Assembly (NCBI RefSeq): GCF_016545825.1
Contig: NC_052619.1
Coordinates: 33,829,803 to 33,893,802 of the forward strand
Direction: 5' to 3'
Source of the DNA: Eucalyptus grandis
Taxonomy: Eukaryota; Streptophyta; Magnoliopsida; Myrtales; Myrtaceae
Length of the DNA stretch: 64,000 nt
Positions 1-12,600 of the stretch are shown here, one piece after another. How positions within the stretch are numbered: the stretch's first letter is position 1; every line of letters begins with the position of its first letter. The notes beneath the pieces are model-generated. The model saw only the letters and a list, made by a program, of their open reading frames with translations, was not told the origin of the DNA and did not search any database. The position numbers were made by a program, and so were the translations under genes.

Positions 1-151
1 GCCCATGGGCTTCATCTTTTACCTTTGAACTGGGCTGAGACTCCCCCTCCCTTCTTGTTCGATCTCATCTGTACTGAAGCTTTAAACTCTTGTAATTCTG
101 CTGCCAGTTAATGCTTAATTACCTTTTTCGACCAAAAAAAAAAAGTGTCGA
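1..151 (+). repeat. possible 3' end of a LINE-type retroelement, cut by the window edge
   Basis: The segment ends in a pyrimidine-rich stretch, then ACCTTTTTCGACC and a run of 11 A. A 3' end of this style followed by poly(A) is common in plant L1-type LINEs. No reverse transcriptase is visible because the window starts here. This is an inference from style only. Confidence 0.3.
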
Positions 152-691
152 TTTATGTGCAGCGGCCAACAAGAAGAAAAACTAAGACTTCCGCTTGCCG
201 ATTTCTTCGAACAATGAGTACAGAGAAATTAATGTAAGAACAAACAAAATCAAAGGAAGAGGAGCTTAGAATTTATTTGGCTAAACATGCTTTGCTTTAA
301 TTTGGATCATATTTATTCAATGGGCTTAAACTTAGAATATATTTTAACAATTGGCCATTAATTTCTTCCCAATTAAACATTAGCCAGTAAAGGCACCCCT
401 ACGTCATGAGAGCGGTATTTGGCTATTGGCACCCCCATGTCAAGAAAAGCCCAAGATACGAAACTCTACATTTTGTCAAGGTCAATCATCCGGTTCCAAC
501 AACATGAAACTATACATTTTGGCCAACAACTGAACTTTTCCAATTAGTGGCATTTAATAAGTAGGAAATTGGTGATCCTTGAAAATTGGCATTTTGTGAA
601 TGGACTAAGAGAGTGACAAAAACAGAGTAACTAAGCTATTTATATATGCCTCTCGGTTGATTATTGGCCTCCAAAACAAACAAACAAAATC
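152..691. other. AT-rich intergenic sequence upstream of the LRR pseudogene
   Basis: No gene is visible. A TATA-like TTTATATAT lies near 640, about 50 bases upstream of the receptor-like protein ATG at 692, and may be its former promoter. Confidence 0.4.
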
Positions 692-3600
692 ATGGGTTTG
701 GCAAAATTTGAGACACTAGTGCCTCTTTTGGCTTCCTTGGCCCTTTTCATAGTGCTTTTAGTAATCATTCCACAAGGTGCAATTCCTATTTATGCCTTCA
801 CACTAGAAACACAAGCCCTTCTCAAATAGAAATGTAGCCTTCAAAACCAAAACCAATCCACATTTTCTCTATCTACATGGACTTTCCCTTCTCAAAATGC
901 CACCGACTCCAATGCGACGGCGGTGAGCCCATTCAGGTGGTACGACATCTTATGTAACCGAGCTAGGAGCATGGTTGGAATCAGTCTCACCAATTCAAAC
1001 GTCAAAGGTTCACTCAATGAGTTCCCGTTCCCATCTTTGCCGTGGCTTGCCTATATACACTTGCACATAAATGAACTCTTTGGCCATATTCCACCTCAAG
1101 TTGGTCTTTTATCCAATCTCACCTACCTTGACCTCTCCTCCAATCAACTATTTGGGATAATACCGAGGGAGATTGGTGAGCTCACGAAGCTTGAGGTGTT
1201 TAACATTGCTTTGAACGAGTTGAACAATTTTATCCCTGATGAAATAGGTCAATTGTGCTTGCTAAATGAGCTTGTCTTGTATTCAAACCAGTTGGATGGA
1301 ACACTTCCTTATTCCTTGGGTAACTTGAGTAGCCTCATTAGGGTATCCATCTCTGAAAATTCATTTTCTGGATCTATTCCTCTTGAAATGGAGAATTTAA
1401 CAAACTTAGAGGAGATTTACATGGTTTTCAACTCCTTGATAAGGCAATTTCCTCCCACTTTTGAGAAATTGATGAATTTGACAGAATTTCATGCAAGTCA
1501 CAATGAACTCTTTGGCTGTATTCCACCTCAAGTTGTTTTTTTTTTTTTTTTTAAACTAATCTCACCTACCTTGACCTCTCCTTTAATTGACTATTCGGGA
1601 TGATACTGAGGGAGATTGGTGAGCTCACGAAGCTCAAGGTGCTTGACCTTGCCTTTAACAAGTTGAATGACTCTATCCCCAATGAAATAAGTCAGTTGCC
1701 TTTGCTAAACGTGTTTGCCTTGTATTCAAAAAAGTTGGATGGAACACTTTCTTCTTCCTTGGGTAACTTGAGTAGCCTCACTAGGGTATCCATCTCTGAA
1801 AATTCATTTTCTAGATCTATTCCTCTTGAAATGAGGAATTCGACAAACTTAGAGGAGATTTACATGGTTTCCAACTCCTTGACAGGGCCAATTCCTCACA
1901 CTTTTGGGAAATTGATGAAACTGATAGAATTTCATGCAAGTCACAATGAACTCTTTAGTTGTATTCCGCCTCAAGTTGGTCTTCTAATCAATCTCACCTA
2001 CCTTGACCTCTCATTAAATTGACTATCTGGAATGATACTGCGGGAGATTGGTGAGTTCACAAAGCTCAAGGTGCTTGACCTTGCCTTTAATGAGTTGAAT
2101 GGCTCTATGCCCCGATGAAATAGGTCAGTTGCCTTTGCTGAATGTGTTTGCCCTGTATTCAAACCAATTGGATGGATCTATTCCTCCTTCCTTGGGTAAC
2201 TTGAGCAGCTTCACTTGGCTATCCATCTTAAACAATTCATTTTTCAGATCTACTCCTCTTGAAATGGGGAATTTGACAAACTTGGAAGAGATGCATATGG
2301 TTACCAACTTCTTAACAGGGCCAATTCCTCCCATTTTTGGGAAATTGATGAAACTGACGGAATTGCATATAAGTATAATGAACTCTTTGGTTGTATTCCG
2401 CCTCAAGTTGGTCTTTTAACCAATCTTACTTACCTTGACCTCTCATTCAATCAACTATTTGGGATAATACCACAAGAGATTGGTGAGCTCATGAAGCTCG
2501 AGGTGCTTAACCTTGGCTTTAATGAGTTGAATAGCTCTATCCCTAATGAAATAGGTTACCTATATTCATTGAACCAGCTTACCTTGTATTCAAACTAGTT
2601 GGATGGATCTCTTCCTTCTTCTTTGGGTAACTTGAGCTTGGTTATACATCTCTCACAATTCATTTTCCAATTCTATTCCTCTTGAAATAGGGAATTTGAC
2701 AAACTTGGAGGAAATTTACATGAGTACTAACTTCCTAACAAGGCCATTTCCTCCCACTTTTTGGAAATTGATAAAACTAACAGAATTGCACATATTTCAT
2801 AATGAACTTATTGGTTCCACGCCTTCAGAGCTTGGGAACTTGAAGCTTCTCCATAGACTCTTTCAATACTACAATAATCTTATGGGTTTAATCCCCTCAA
2901 CATTAGGTAATTTGACAGAGCTTACCATTTTTTTCTACATGGGAACCAACTTTTTTGGTAACATTCCTAATGAGTTAGGAAACCTCCAAGCTATGATGCA
3001 CTTGCAATTAAGCCTAAAATCAGCTCACTGGTCCCATTCCTCATTCTTTTGGTAATTTGATTGACCTACAATATTTGAAGCTCTGCAATAATCATCTTTT
3101 GAGTTCGACTCCTGAATCCTTAGGAAATCTCCAGGCTATGCACAACTTACATCTAAATTCAAATCAACTCACTAGTTCAATTATTTTTCTTTTCAGCAAT
3201 TTGACCAACCTGCTCCTTTTATTCCTCAACTATAATCAACTTTCGGTAAAGTGGCCAATAGAGGTTTTTCAAATACATCATTAACTGCAATTAGATTGTC
3301 CAACAACAAATTTGCAGGCCCACTTCCACTTCCATCATCCTCCATAAATTACTATTCGATTGAAAACAATAAAATAGAGGGGAAGATCTCTTCTTCGATA
3401 TGCATTGCCACTAGCCTCTCATTCCTCTTGTTGTCTAATAATAACTTAATCGGTAGCCTACTCGGGTGCTTATCAAACGATAGCATTGGTCTATCGGTTT
3501 TGAACTTGCGAATGAATCATCTTTCGAACTTAATCCTCACAAAATTTTCACTTCATTGTAGCTTGAGAACTCTTGACTTGAGTCAAAATCAATTTGAAGA

Positions 3601-4655
3601 GAAATTGTCACAATCCCTTGCCAATTGCAAAAACTTGGAAGTTCTCGATTTTGGTAACAATAAGATAAATGATAATTTTTTAGCATGGTTAGGAACACTG
3701 CCAAAGCTAAAAGTTCTTATTTTGAGATTCAACAATTTTAAGGGTCATTTGGATTTTCCAATGGTAGCTGATCTCTTTCTCAAGTTGCACATTTTGGATC
3801 TCTCGGACAACAACCTCGCTTGTCCCTTACTAGCCAATTTGATAGTGAAACTTTAAGGGATGATGAATGTACAAATTGGGCAAGAGGAGCAAAACAAATA
3901 ATTGTACATGTCACTTAAGTTTGGTCCAATAACCTATCATGATTCCGTGAAAGTGGTCATGAAAGGAAATGAGATTCAGCTAGTGAAGGTCTATCCTCAC
4001 AACTTTCGATTTATCGCTCAACTCTTTTGAAGGAAACATTCCAAATGTTATTGGATATCTCTATTCTCTTAGAGGGATTAACCTTTCCCACAACCACCTC
4101 ATGGGACCCATTCCTCCAACTCTTGAAAACCTGGCTAATCTTGAATGGCTAGATCTATCATCAAACAAGCTTAGTGGGAAGATTCCTAGAGAACTGAGTA
4201 ATTTGGCATTCCTTAAGTATTTGGACCTCTCAGAGAACCAACTCACAGGCCACATACCTCAAAACAAGCAACAGAGCACATTCACAAATGAATCATTTTG
4301 TGGAAATCTTGGCCTATATGGAACCCCATTACAAAAAACAAGCCATAATGATGCCCAACCTCAGAATAGTACGAAAGAGTATGCAAATTGGTTTGATAAG
4401 AGAGCAGTGGGAATAGGCTATGCATTTGGAATTGTGATAGGAATCACCATAGCATACATTTCATGAGAAACTGGAAGACCCAAATGGCTTGGGAGAAAAT
4501 TGAGGATAGAGACAAGAGGAGTGAAATGGATAAAGAAGCCAAAGCGGAAGGCGATCAAATTTTATGGAGGCCAATGAAAGTGTTGGGAAGTGGTCCCTTT
4601 GAACTATGCATAATGTTCGATTGAGGAATACAACTTTTGTGGGATTAAAAGGCAA
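692..4655 (+). pseudogene. LRR receptor-like protein (RLP) pseudogene
   Basis: The ATG at 692 opens a signal peptide (MGLAKFETLVPLLASLALF...), then ETQALLK. At the place where the family has the conserved Trp of LLKWK there is an in-frame TAG (827-829). The frame then continues through an N-terminal cap and 24-residue leucine-rich repeats until a 16-T run near 1538 shifts it. Later LRR pieces sit in several frames (1600-2022, 2099-2419, 2696-3055, 3057-3284, 3251-3856, 4101-4466). The C-terminal part has the typical RLP order: last LRRs, the NESFCGN and YGTPL motif region, an acidic/polar spacer, and one transmembrane segment (AVGIGYAFGIVIGITIAYIS, about 4404-4464). A short basic tail is readable after another frameshift. 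There is no kinase domain. Intact relatives are plasma-membrane receptors in immunity or development. With this many breaks the locus cannot make the full protein. Confidence 0.85.
1171..2905 (+). repeat. tandem internal repeat, about 432 bp per unit, four units
   Basis: The landmark GATTGGTGAG recurs at 1171, 1614, 2046 and 2478. The spacings are 443, 432 and 432 bp; the first is longer mainly because of the T run near 1538. A 432-bp unit equals 144 codons, or six LRRs of 24 residues. The copies remain clearly alike but carry different frameshifts. Confidence 0.85.
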
Positions 4656-6263
4656 TTTTGCATATGGATGATTGTTTTTATTATGTTATCATATTCTTCT
4701 TTAGGTGCAATTTTTGCATTAGGTTGATTGACTAAATAAGCATGAAAGAGACTTTTCAAAAACTCCCTTTGCATCATTAACCCCCTATTTGTCATTTTCT
4801 TGTTTAGTGTACGCCATTCTTTCATCTCCGTGGGAAAGAAAGAAAGATGAAGAGCTGTCGATGCCATTTAGCTTGAGTTTAAAAAATACTAATTCTGTCA
4901 TTGTTCCACCCCAGATTCCTATTGAAATTGATGCTCAATAATAGATCTTCGACTTGCACCTATCATTCTCATCTACAATAGGAAACATGGGTGTTAATGG
5001 TTCAAACCTCAAAGCATCTTCAAAGTTTATATTCAAAGTAATCTTATTGCAAAATTCTAGGTCCCGTAGGCCCAAAAGACAGAAAATTTCCTTGTTTGTA
5101 GATTTTGGAAGTTGCTAGTAATTTTCAAATACTATTGGCAAAAAAAAAGGGATCTATAACTTGTGAATTTAACTTGCCATAAGCTACCAACATCATAATT
5201 CATTAGTAAATTATTTTCTTTTACATTCAGCCAATATAGTGAGTAAGTTACCAACATCGTGATGAGTTTACCATCTTCCAAATAACTTAGTAACTTCTTT
5301 TAAATTTTACAAGTAAGATTAGGAAATTTCAAACTTTCAAATAGATTGGTAAGTTATTGATTTCTTTTAAGTTTCATAACTATAGTTAGTAAGTTACCAA
5401 CATTATAATATATTCATTAAATTTTCAAATAAATTTGCAGATTACTCATTTCTTTTATATTCTATGACTATTTCTAGTAAATTGCCATTTATAAGTATGG
5501 TTTACTAATCGATAAATATAAACTCATTTATGTGATTTATTTAGAACATGAAGGGTCATTCACAGTATTTTCAAAAGATTTATCACCTTATTTTGTTGAG
5601 TGACACAGCAAGTATAAGGTTGAGTTAGGTTTAACTTTTCTGAAGGATTTTTCCCTTAAGTTCAATGCAACTCTTACCTAGCATTTACATAAGAAATAAA
5701 AGGAAGGAGGCACACATGTCTTAAGCCATTCCACTAACTAATAAATTATATGTAAACATCATTGAATTCTTGGTTTTCTCATAGGTGAAAAAAAGCTAAA
5801 TAAATGATTATATAAATTTTTCATTTTTATTGCCCTTCTATTGGATTAATCTATCATACTTATTAGTTATTAACATGTACCTCGTGGGTGCATTAGCATT
5901 TTCCTTTGGATCTTGAGCATTGAATACATCAACAAGGAACCAAAGGTGAGTTTCATTTATATGAACGACGAGATTCTTCACCTATATTATTATCGCTTAT
6001 CTTTTACATTATTTACATTTATTTGCATATCTATGTGTGTGATTCTCTTCATTTCTTTCGTCATCTTCTCTAGTATAATTCAATATGAGTGGTCCATTTC
6101 TAATTTAGCATAAAAAAAAACCAAATACTTTTTGGAAATCATATGCTTTCCATTATGGAGACAACATATTAATTTCGAAACCTTACTTGGCCATTTTTCG
6201 TCCCAAGCATGGACAATATAACAAGTGAATATATGAAGTTGACTCCTTCTAATTATTGGGTTT

Positions 6264-6301
<38 letters not shown>

Positions 6302-6548
6302 TAATTTTCTTAGTGCTTCACGGACAATCACAACCATTGATTTCATATCCAAAGTTAAATTTGTCTTTCGAAATTGATTAACATCCACTTGTTTTAGCAA
6401 GCCCTAAATTGATATTGTAACTTCCAATGCCACCATTCTCCATGTTCTAAGAGACAATATGAGCAGAAAAAATTAAATAGTATCAAATTCAAAGCCTTAC
6501 TCTAAGATTTGAATTACACACAAACTCAATTTGAACTTAATGGAAATG
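4656..6548. other. AT-rich intergenic sequence without a supported gene
   Basis: The stretch has repeated AGTAAGTTACCAACAT-like phrases (about 5160-5500), which look like a degenerate repeat, and a TA microsatellite. No conserved protein was recognised. Confidence 0.5.
6274..6301. repeat. (TA)n microsatellite
   Basis: Uninterrupted alternating AT in AT-rich intergenic sequence. Confidence 0.9.
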
Positions 6549-6995
6549 TGTCATGGGTCAGTTGGTTGTAGAACAACCCATGTGGCGCCTAGTGAGCAAA
6601 ATTCGCTAACCCAGCCTTCCTTCTATAGTTGTTCCAATGAACAATATGTCAAATAACTTTTTCATATGAGGTCATACCATGCACAGCTTAGCTCAAGCAT
6701 CTAGTCCATCCAGTAAGACAACAAATCTCTTTAGGCTTAACAACTAGTTTTAACCTACCATGGCCTTATCAGGAGAGTGGCAACGGCTCTCGACCAGTTT
6801 ATGCACTGGAGGCCAACCTGCATTCAAAGCTCCTTAGTAATATAATCATTCTATTCTAGAACTTCTAGTACCAACCGTCCTGACGCCACTCTCACGGACC
6901 AGTTGTGTTCGTCCCCTTTGCATCCTCATTTTTCACTCGATAACTCCAAGCACCACAAGTGTCACGAGTACAGGAGGATTCACGGATCTGTGACA
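6549..6995 (-). repeat. 3' LTR of the small LTR element
   Basis: Direct repeat of 7617-8074 with matching TGTCA and TGACA ends. It lies next to the minus-strand purine tract at about 6996-7010. Confidence 0.78.
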
Positions 6996-7599
6996 TTCTC
7001 TCCCACTCAATTTCGTAACGCCCTCGTTGCAATCTACTTTGTTGCTTCCTTGCATCCCTTAACCATTGATGCGCCACTTTCGGGATCTCAAATTCAATGT
7101 TCATGCTAGCCCAACAAAACAGGTTTTGCTTCATTGGTAGCTTCTTTTGATCTCAGTTGTTTGAGCCATTTTCGATCACCTGCGCTTTCTTTGGCAAATG
7201 TGGTATTTCTCGCCAATTACATCTTTTGGCAGCATCATTTTTGCCTACTAAGCATTTTGACCTCAGCAAACCACATGGATGTTCTTTCCTTGTTGAAAAC
7301 GTGGCAGTAGACTTCCCTCTTTGGATTCACCAATCGATCTAGGAACATTATCCCCATTCGGCGAGGATTTGGTTCTTTTCCAACTCCACTCGCTTGGTGA
7401 GGAACCAAATCTTCCTAGTACCCCCATTGTCATCCTAGAAACTTAGTTGAGAGTCGCACTTTGTCCAAGCGCCTTTTGCCCCGGTGATTCACTCTCCGCC
7501 CTTGTAGGATTGGGTAGACTATTAGTACTTTCCAGTTCAACCTACACTAGAGCGAGCGAGGAGTTCGATTCTCTGACTCACCCACTTATTGGAGGGATT

Positions 7600-7613
7600 T
7601 TGGCTCTGATACT
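7600..7613 (-). other. primer-binding site (initiator Met tRNA type)
   Basis: The minus-strand reading AGTATCAGAGCC lies just inside the 5' LTR. It matches the plant consensus TGGTATCAGAGC except near its start. Confidence 0.7.
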
Positions 7614-7616
7614 ATT

Positions 7617-8074
7617 TGTCACGTGTCGGCAGTTCCCTAGAAGCGGAACGACCTGTGTGGCGCTTGGCGAGCGAAATTCGCCAGCTTAGCCTTCCTTCTT
7701 TAGTTGTTCAAATTAACAATACGGCAAATAACTTCTTCATATGAGATTGTACCACGCATAGCTTAGCTCAGACATTTAGTCCATTGAGTGAGATAGCATA
7801 TCTCTTTAGACTCAACAACTGGTTTTGGCCTACCATGGCCTAATCATGAGAGCGATATAAGTTCTCGACTAGTTTGTGCACGGGAGGCCAACCCCACATT
7901 CAGAGCTCTTAAGTAATATAATCTTTCTATCCTAGAATTTCTAGCACCAACCATTCTAACGCCACTCCAACGAACTAGTTGTGTTCGTCCCCTCTACATC
8001 CTCACTTTTCACTTGATAACCCCAAGCACCACTCACAAATGTCACAAGTATGGGAAGATTCACGGACTGTGACA
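7617..8074 (-). repeat. 5' LTR of the small LTR element
   Basis: Partner of 6549-6995. The two align along their length with many substitutions and a few small indels. Confidence 0.78.
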
Positions 8075-9210
8075 AATATCTATGAGATGGGGTTTGGATA
8101 CTCAACAAGCTAAGCTCCATAGCTCATAAATTGCTCGTCCCATTTTGTAAACCTAGCTATACTTTTGCCTTGTAATCATCATTGTTGGTATGTAGCACGC
8201 ACTAAATACATAAGAGATAATTGTTTTCTAGGGCATTTAAAGCATCATAAAGTTAAGTTGTGATATAAAGTGTTTAGTTGGGTCAAAATCTATAATAATT
8301 AGAGGTGGACATGATTCCAAGATAGAACTAGGAAATTGAGAATTGGATTAGTGAGAATCAGTCCAATTCCAGTTCTAGGTGGAACTAGAACTTGGAATTA
8401 GTAATAAGTTTTTGTGTTCTTCTTGTTCTATGACTTTGGACAATCCTATGGCATTTTATGGCGTCCAATGACAAGGAAATAATCTGAAACCACTAATCCA
8501 AGCTTTCATTTTTAGTAATATCTATGATCGATACTTCTACTTTATTAATATTTCATAATTTTCATGTGTCTAATATGAGTTGTGACGATGGAACTTGGGT
8601 AGACCGTAGAACTTATGACAAAGTTGGTTTCAAGCTCAAAAATTAGGGAATCTGTTCCGATGGATAGGTTTTAAGTTGCATATGAAACGAACGAAAATTG
8701 AAGCCACTTGCCTCGAAATGTTAAAGTTTCATATGCAACTTAAACAGAAAACTTGAATGGAAATTGGAGCTGCTTACCTCTAATAAAAATGCTCAAGTTT
8801 CATATGAAACTTGGACGGGATTGGTAGCCGCTTACCTCTAATAATAACGACTATAGTTCAGGTAGTAGTAGAAAGATAGAAAAAGAAAGAAAGAAAATCC
8901 AAAAGCTTGTCATCATGGGTTATGCTCGTGATATATCTTCGATGAGTTACTTTGAATTTTGATCGCTTTTATTTTTTTTATTGAATGATATGAAAAAATA
9001 ATGGTCTTTTGAATAATATCTTCTATGTATGCATTTTTTTTCATTTATGTGTATATCTCTTGAGTACTCACATTTACCATATAAATTGTTCTTCTAAATT
9101 TCTCATATTTTGGAGATTTAGAAATGCGCTTGATACTATTATAAATTTGATGGAAAAAAAGAAAAGAAAAAGAACTAGTACAATCATTTATGATCAAAAT
9201 GAGGATATTT

Positions 9211-9257
<47 letters not shown>

Positions 9258-9460
9258 AAAGATAAAATAACATAAATAGTCCTTAAACCTTAACCCTATG
9301 TGCAATGCGGTTCATGATTTTTCAATTTATTCAATATGATCCTTGAACTTTAGTTTTAGGGACTACGTTGTCCATTGAGTTAAAGTTTATATATTATATT
9401 AAACAAATTAAAATATGAAAGATCACATTACATATAAAATCAAAGTTTAGGGATCATTTG
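8075..9460. other. intergenic sequence with degenerate palindromic repeats
   Basis: No gene is supported. Between about 8660 and 8850 the phrase AGTTTCATATG-AACTT recurs, including a perfect 20-bp palindrome at 8794-8813. A CT microsatellite follows. Confidence 0.5.
9213..9254. repeat. (CT)n microsatellite
   Basis: Roughly 20 uninterrupted CT units. Confidence 0.95.
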
Positions 9461-9483
9461 TATCCTCGGTCATTGATCATTTT

Positions 9484-9590
9484 ATTGGGCTACGAGATTA
9501 CATTTTCTAATGAGCTTTCTTTTGGGCCGACCACCTATAAAAAGTGGGCCCGCAGGATGGCCGTGGGCCATGGCCCACAAACCTTTATAA
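9484..9590 (+). promoter_or_regulatory. PHS1: PHS1 promoter: site II-like TGGGCC/GGCCCA cluster and TATA-like boxes
   Basis: Several GGGCC/GGCCC motifs occur near 9485, 9523, 9546 and 9565. They include the perfect 16-bp palindrome GTGGGCCATGGCCCAC at 9563-9578. TATAAAAA lies at 9536-9543 and TTTATAA near 9584. GGCCCA-type site II elements are known TCP-binding motifs of growth-related plant promoters. Their use here is inferred. Confidence 0.5.
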
Positions 9591-9677
9591 CCGTTTTCTC
9601 TTTTCTCCGCCTCGCCTTTTCATTTCACACTCTCTCTCCCCTCTTTCAAAACGTCCCCCTCCCCAAGCGCATCGAAA

Positions 9678-12600
9678 ATGGCGGGAGCCCTGGCGGTCGT
9701 CGCCGGCGAGCGGCTGCCGGCGGCCTCCGCCGTCGCTCCCTTCAGGGGCCACTGGGAGGTCAGCTTCTCTCGCTTCTTCGCCCTCCCTTCCCGGCCGCCC
9801 GCATGCCTCGTCCTCGCCCCTCTCCGCGACTGCGACCGCCGCCGCCTCGCCCCCTCCGGTGGGACCTGGCTCTCGTCCTCCTCGACGGCTTCGCTGCAGC
9901 TCCACTCCGGTCCGGCCGCGATCATCACCATCTGCTTGAGCGGGAAGTTGCTCGTGAGTCGCAGTCTCAATCGTCTTCTGATTCTTCCTCTTTCGATTCG
10001 GTATCTTCGTCCTCGTCAAGTTCGTCACTGAAGTGTTCTTCTCTGATGCCGAAAAGCGAAGTGATTTTCGTTTCACAATGCTCTTGACATATGGAGCATT
10101 GCAGTGTTCGGTTGTGCACCTCTACGTTGTTTTTGCCTTGATTGCGGCGTGAGACATTGCGCGACTTTTCTCTGTTTTCCGTCTAATTGAGGTCGGAGAT
10201 TCTTAATGTCGCCGGTGCTTTCACCGACGCTTTCATGACCAAACCGATTCCTGTGAATAAGCTTTGAATAGGTTTTTGGTGCTGGTTCGGTATGATCTGA
10301 AAATGAGTTTGATACGCGGAACTAGAAGTTGTCTCTAAGCAAGATAATTCTTATTTCTCGATTTTTTTTTTTTCGGAATATGGAGATCGATGATCAGATG
10401 CATGAACTTCGAATTTAAATGTTTGGATACATCGCAGGCGCGAGCTACATTTTTGGAAGCTTTTACTTCTTTTTTGACGAGACGTAGCTGTAAATTTAGG
10501 TTCTTCAGTTCGCCACTCCTGATGAACTTCGTGGTAAATTACAGAACGGGGTAGTCTGCACATGATGTCTCTCTCTTTCTCTGTGAGGCTACAAATCATC
10601 CTGATTAAGTGTCTCAACTATTTCAGGAAGAGCATTTCGTTTCCAAATTGCAGTTCTTCAGGCCGCAGTTGTCGTACATGTCTGAATTTCCAGCAATGGC
10701 TAGCAGAGTTGTCCTCATGAGCTACAGGGATTGCAGAAATGAGGCAAGTATTCAATCTGTTGGTTTCTACTGGTTGTGTGATAAGATGTTTGTCTGAAAG
10801 CGAAAAATGAGGTTTTTTGATGCTTGGTTTTGAAGTTTGGTTTTACGGTAATTTATTCTTACTCGTCTTGAATACTCAGGAGTTTGTTGGTTCCTCTAGA
10901 TGAGATTTAGATCTGTCCTCTCCAAATAACAGCAGGGAAGAGGACCATTATCTAGTGAAAGAACAGTGAGAAAGAATAGGAAACTTCTTTTCCTCATTAT
11001 GAACTGGGTACCTTGCCTTCTCTTGCTTTGTGCTAGCGATACGAACGCCAGCTCCCTTTTAGCAGTGGTAGGGTTTGCTCTATAACTTTCAATAGCTGTT
11101 CTTTCCTTCCATTCACTCTACTGCATCCAGTTAAGATAATACTAGAGCATTCCAGCAAGCCTTCTCCCTTCAAGGCCTATTGGAACTAGAATATAAAACT
11201 TCTTAAGTTGTTGAATTTCTGAATCATAGGCAGCTCCATCGGTACCTTTGCTTGGGAACAGAAAATTTGGTTTTAGGCTTGGTTAAATAGTAGCCATGTG
11301 AGATATCTTCTGAGACAGTATATTGGTCCATGGTGATGGGAAATTCTATCTATGTCATCTAGTTCTTCATTTAAAGCTGAACCTGTCCCACATTATTGGC
11401 GCAGATGGCAATTATAATTTCATCCAACGTGCATACTATTGATTTTCCTGTAGATATACATATTTCATTGATGGAAATTTCTTGTGGAGTGAGTTATTGC
11501 TCTGCTTATGTGATGTACGAATCAACACATTAATGGCCATGTCAACTTAAGTGATCATGGAAAAAGGCAGTTAAAAAAACGACAGATGTTTTGCTTTGTG
11601 CCAGCCATGACTTGTAAAAGTCAAAAACTTTTTCCATATCTATTTTCATGACTAAAGATTTTGCAATGTCAAAATGATTATCCACCTTAAAATTTTCCAT
11701 TGTTATACTCGTCTGAACTCTGAATTCTGTCATCCACCTATTAATAGGTTAACCCAAATGTAGAATATTGTTCACACATTGTTTCAACTCATGTTTTGGT
11801 GGTTTGTGTCCAATAGTGCATGATGGACTTTTCAGTTTATTTGCAGATCCAGAAATTTGCCTTGAGATTTTCAACTACTTATGAAACTGATTCATTCGCA
11901 AATTCTTTAAAGGTAATATTCTCATTGAGGGAGTTGAAATATTTATCATGTAGTCAGCAATTTCTTATTTCATCATCTACTGTATTAGAATGGCTGCACT
12001 CAATTGCTATACATGCAGGAGATCTTGAAAGATGCCACTGAAATTGAACTGCAAAATACTCATATGGCATCTCAAATATCTTCGCATTCTGAGTTCACAT
12101 CCTATTCTCCATACAGGTGGAAAGGGTCCTAGTTCCTGACATACTTTATGTCTGTCTTTGCTACATTTGATAAATTATGTTTTCATTGTTGATCTACTTC
12201 CAACAATGAACTTGTCTTGTTGAGTTCTCAGAGTTCAGGAGGAAAGGGATATTTCTTGCATTGGCATTCAAAATCCTGAATACTTATCGATCTTGGAGAA
12301 TGAGTCTCAACAGTTCTCTTCAGACAAGGAAATTGCTTATGATCGTGATGCCGAAAATGGTCTTGCATCCTTTCCTCCAAGCTTCACATCATTTCTGACT
12401 AGTTGTGCTGACCACGGACAAGGTGAACTGACTGCTCTCTCTTAAAGATAGAAGTATTCTCTCTTTGGCAGACTTTAATTGATTTACTGTCTTGAATAAT
12501 GTAGCCACAACACAATCAACTATACCTGAAGTAGTCGAACTCAAATCTCAGATCATGGTAATATTTTTTGTCTGACTGAATGCTGCACGAATAGTTTCAC

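Larger units (their letters stand above)
6549..8074 (-). mobile_element. small non-autonomous LTR retrotransposon (TRIM/SMART-like)
   Basis: Two direct repeats of about 450 bp, roughly 80% alike by eye, flank a 621-bp interior. Each repeat starts TGTCA and ends TGACA. Read on the minus strand, the upstream LTR (8074-7617) is followed a few bases later by AGTATCAGAGCC. This is a primer-binding site of the initiator-Met tRNA type (consensus TGGTATCAGAGC). Just before the downstream LTR (6995-6549) there is a purine tract, GAGTGGGAGAGAA. The interior holds no gag or pol, so the element would depend on enzymes from another element. No clear target duplication remains, and the LTR divergence suggests an old insertion. 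Confidence 0.78.

Noticed and set aside
6544..8079. 5-bp target duplication of the small LTR element (AAATG against AATAT)
   Set aside because: Too poor a match to claim.
9009..9305. Open frames with poly-Ser-Leu or poly-Arg-Glu
   Set aside because: They are translations of a CT/GA microsatellite.
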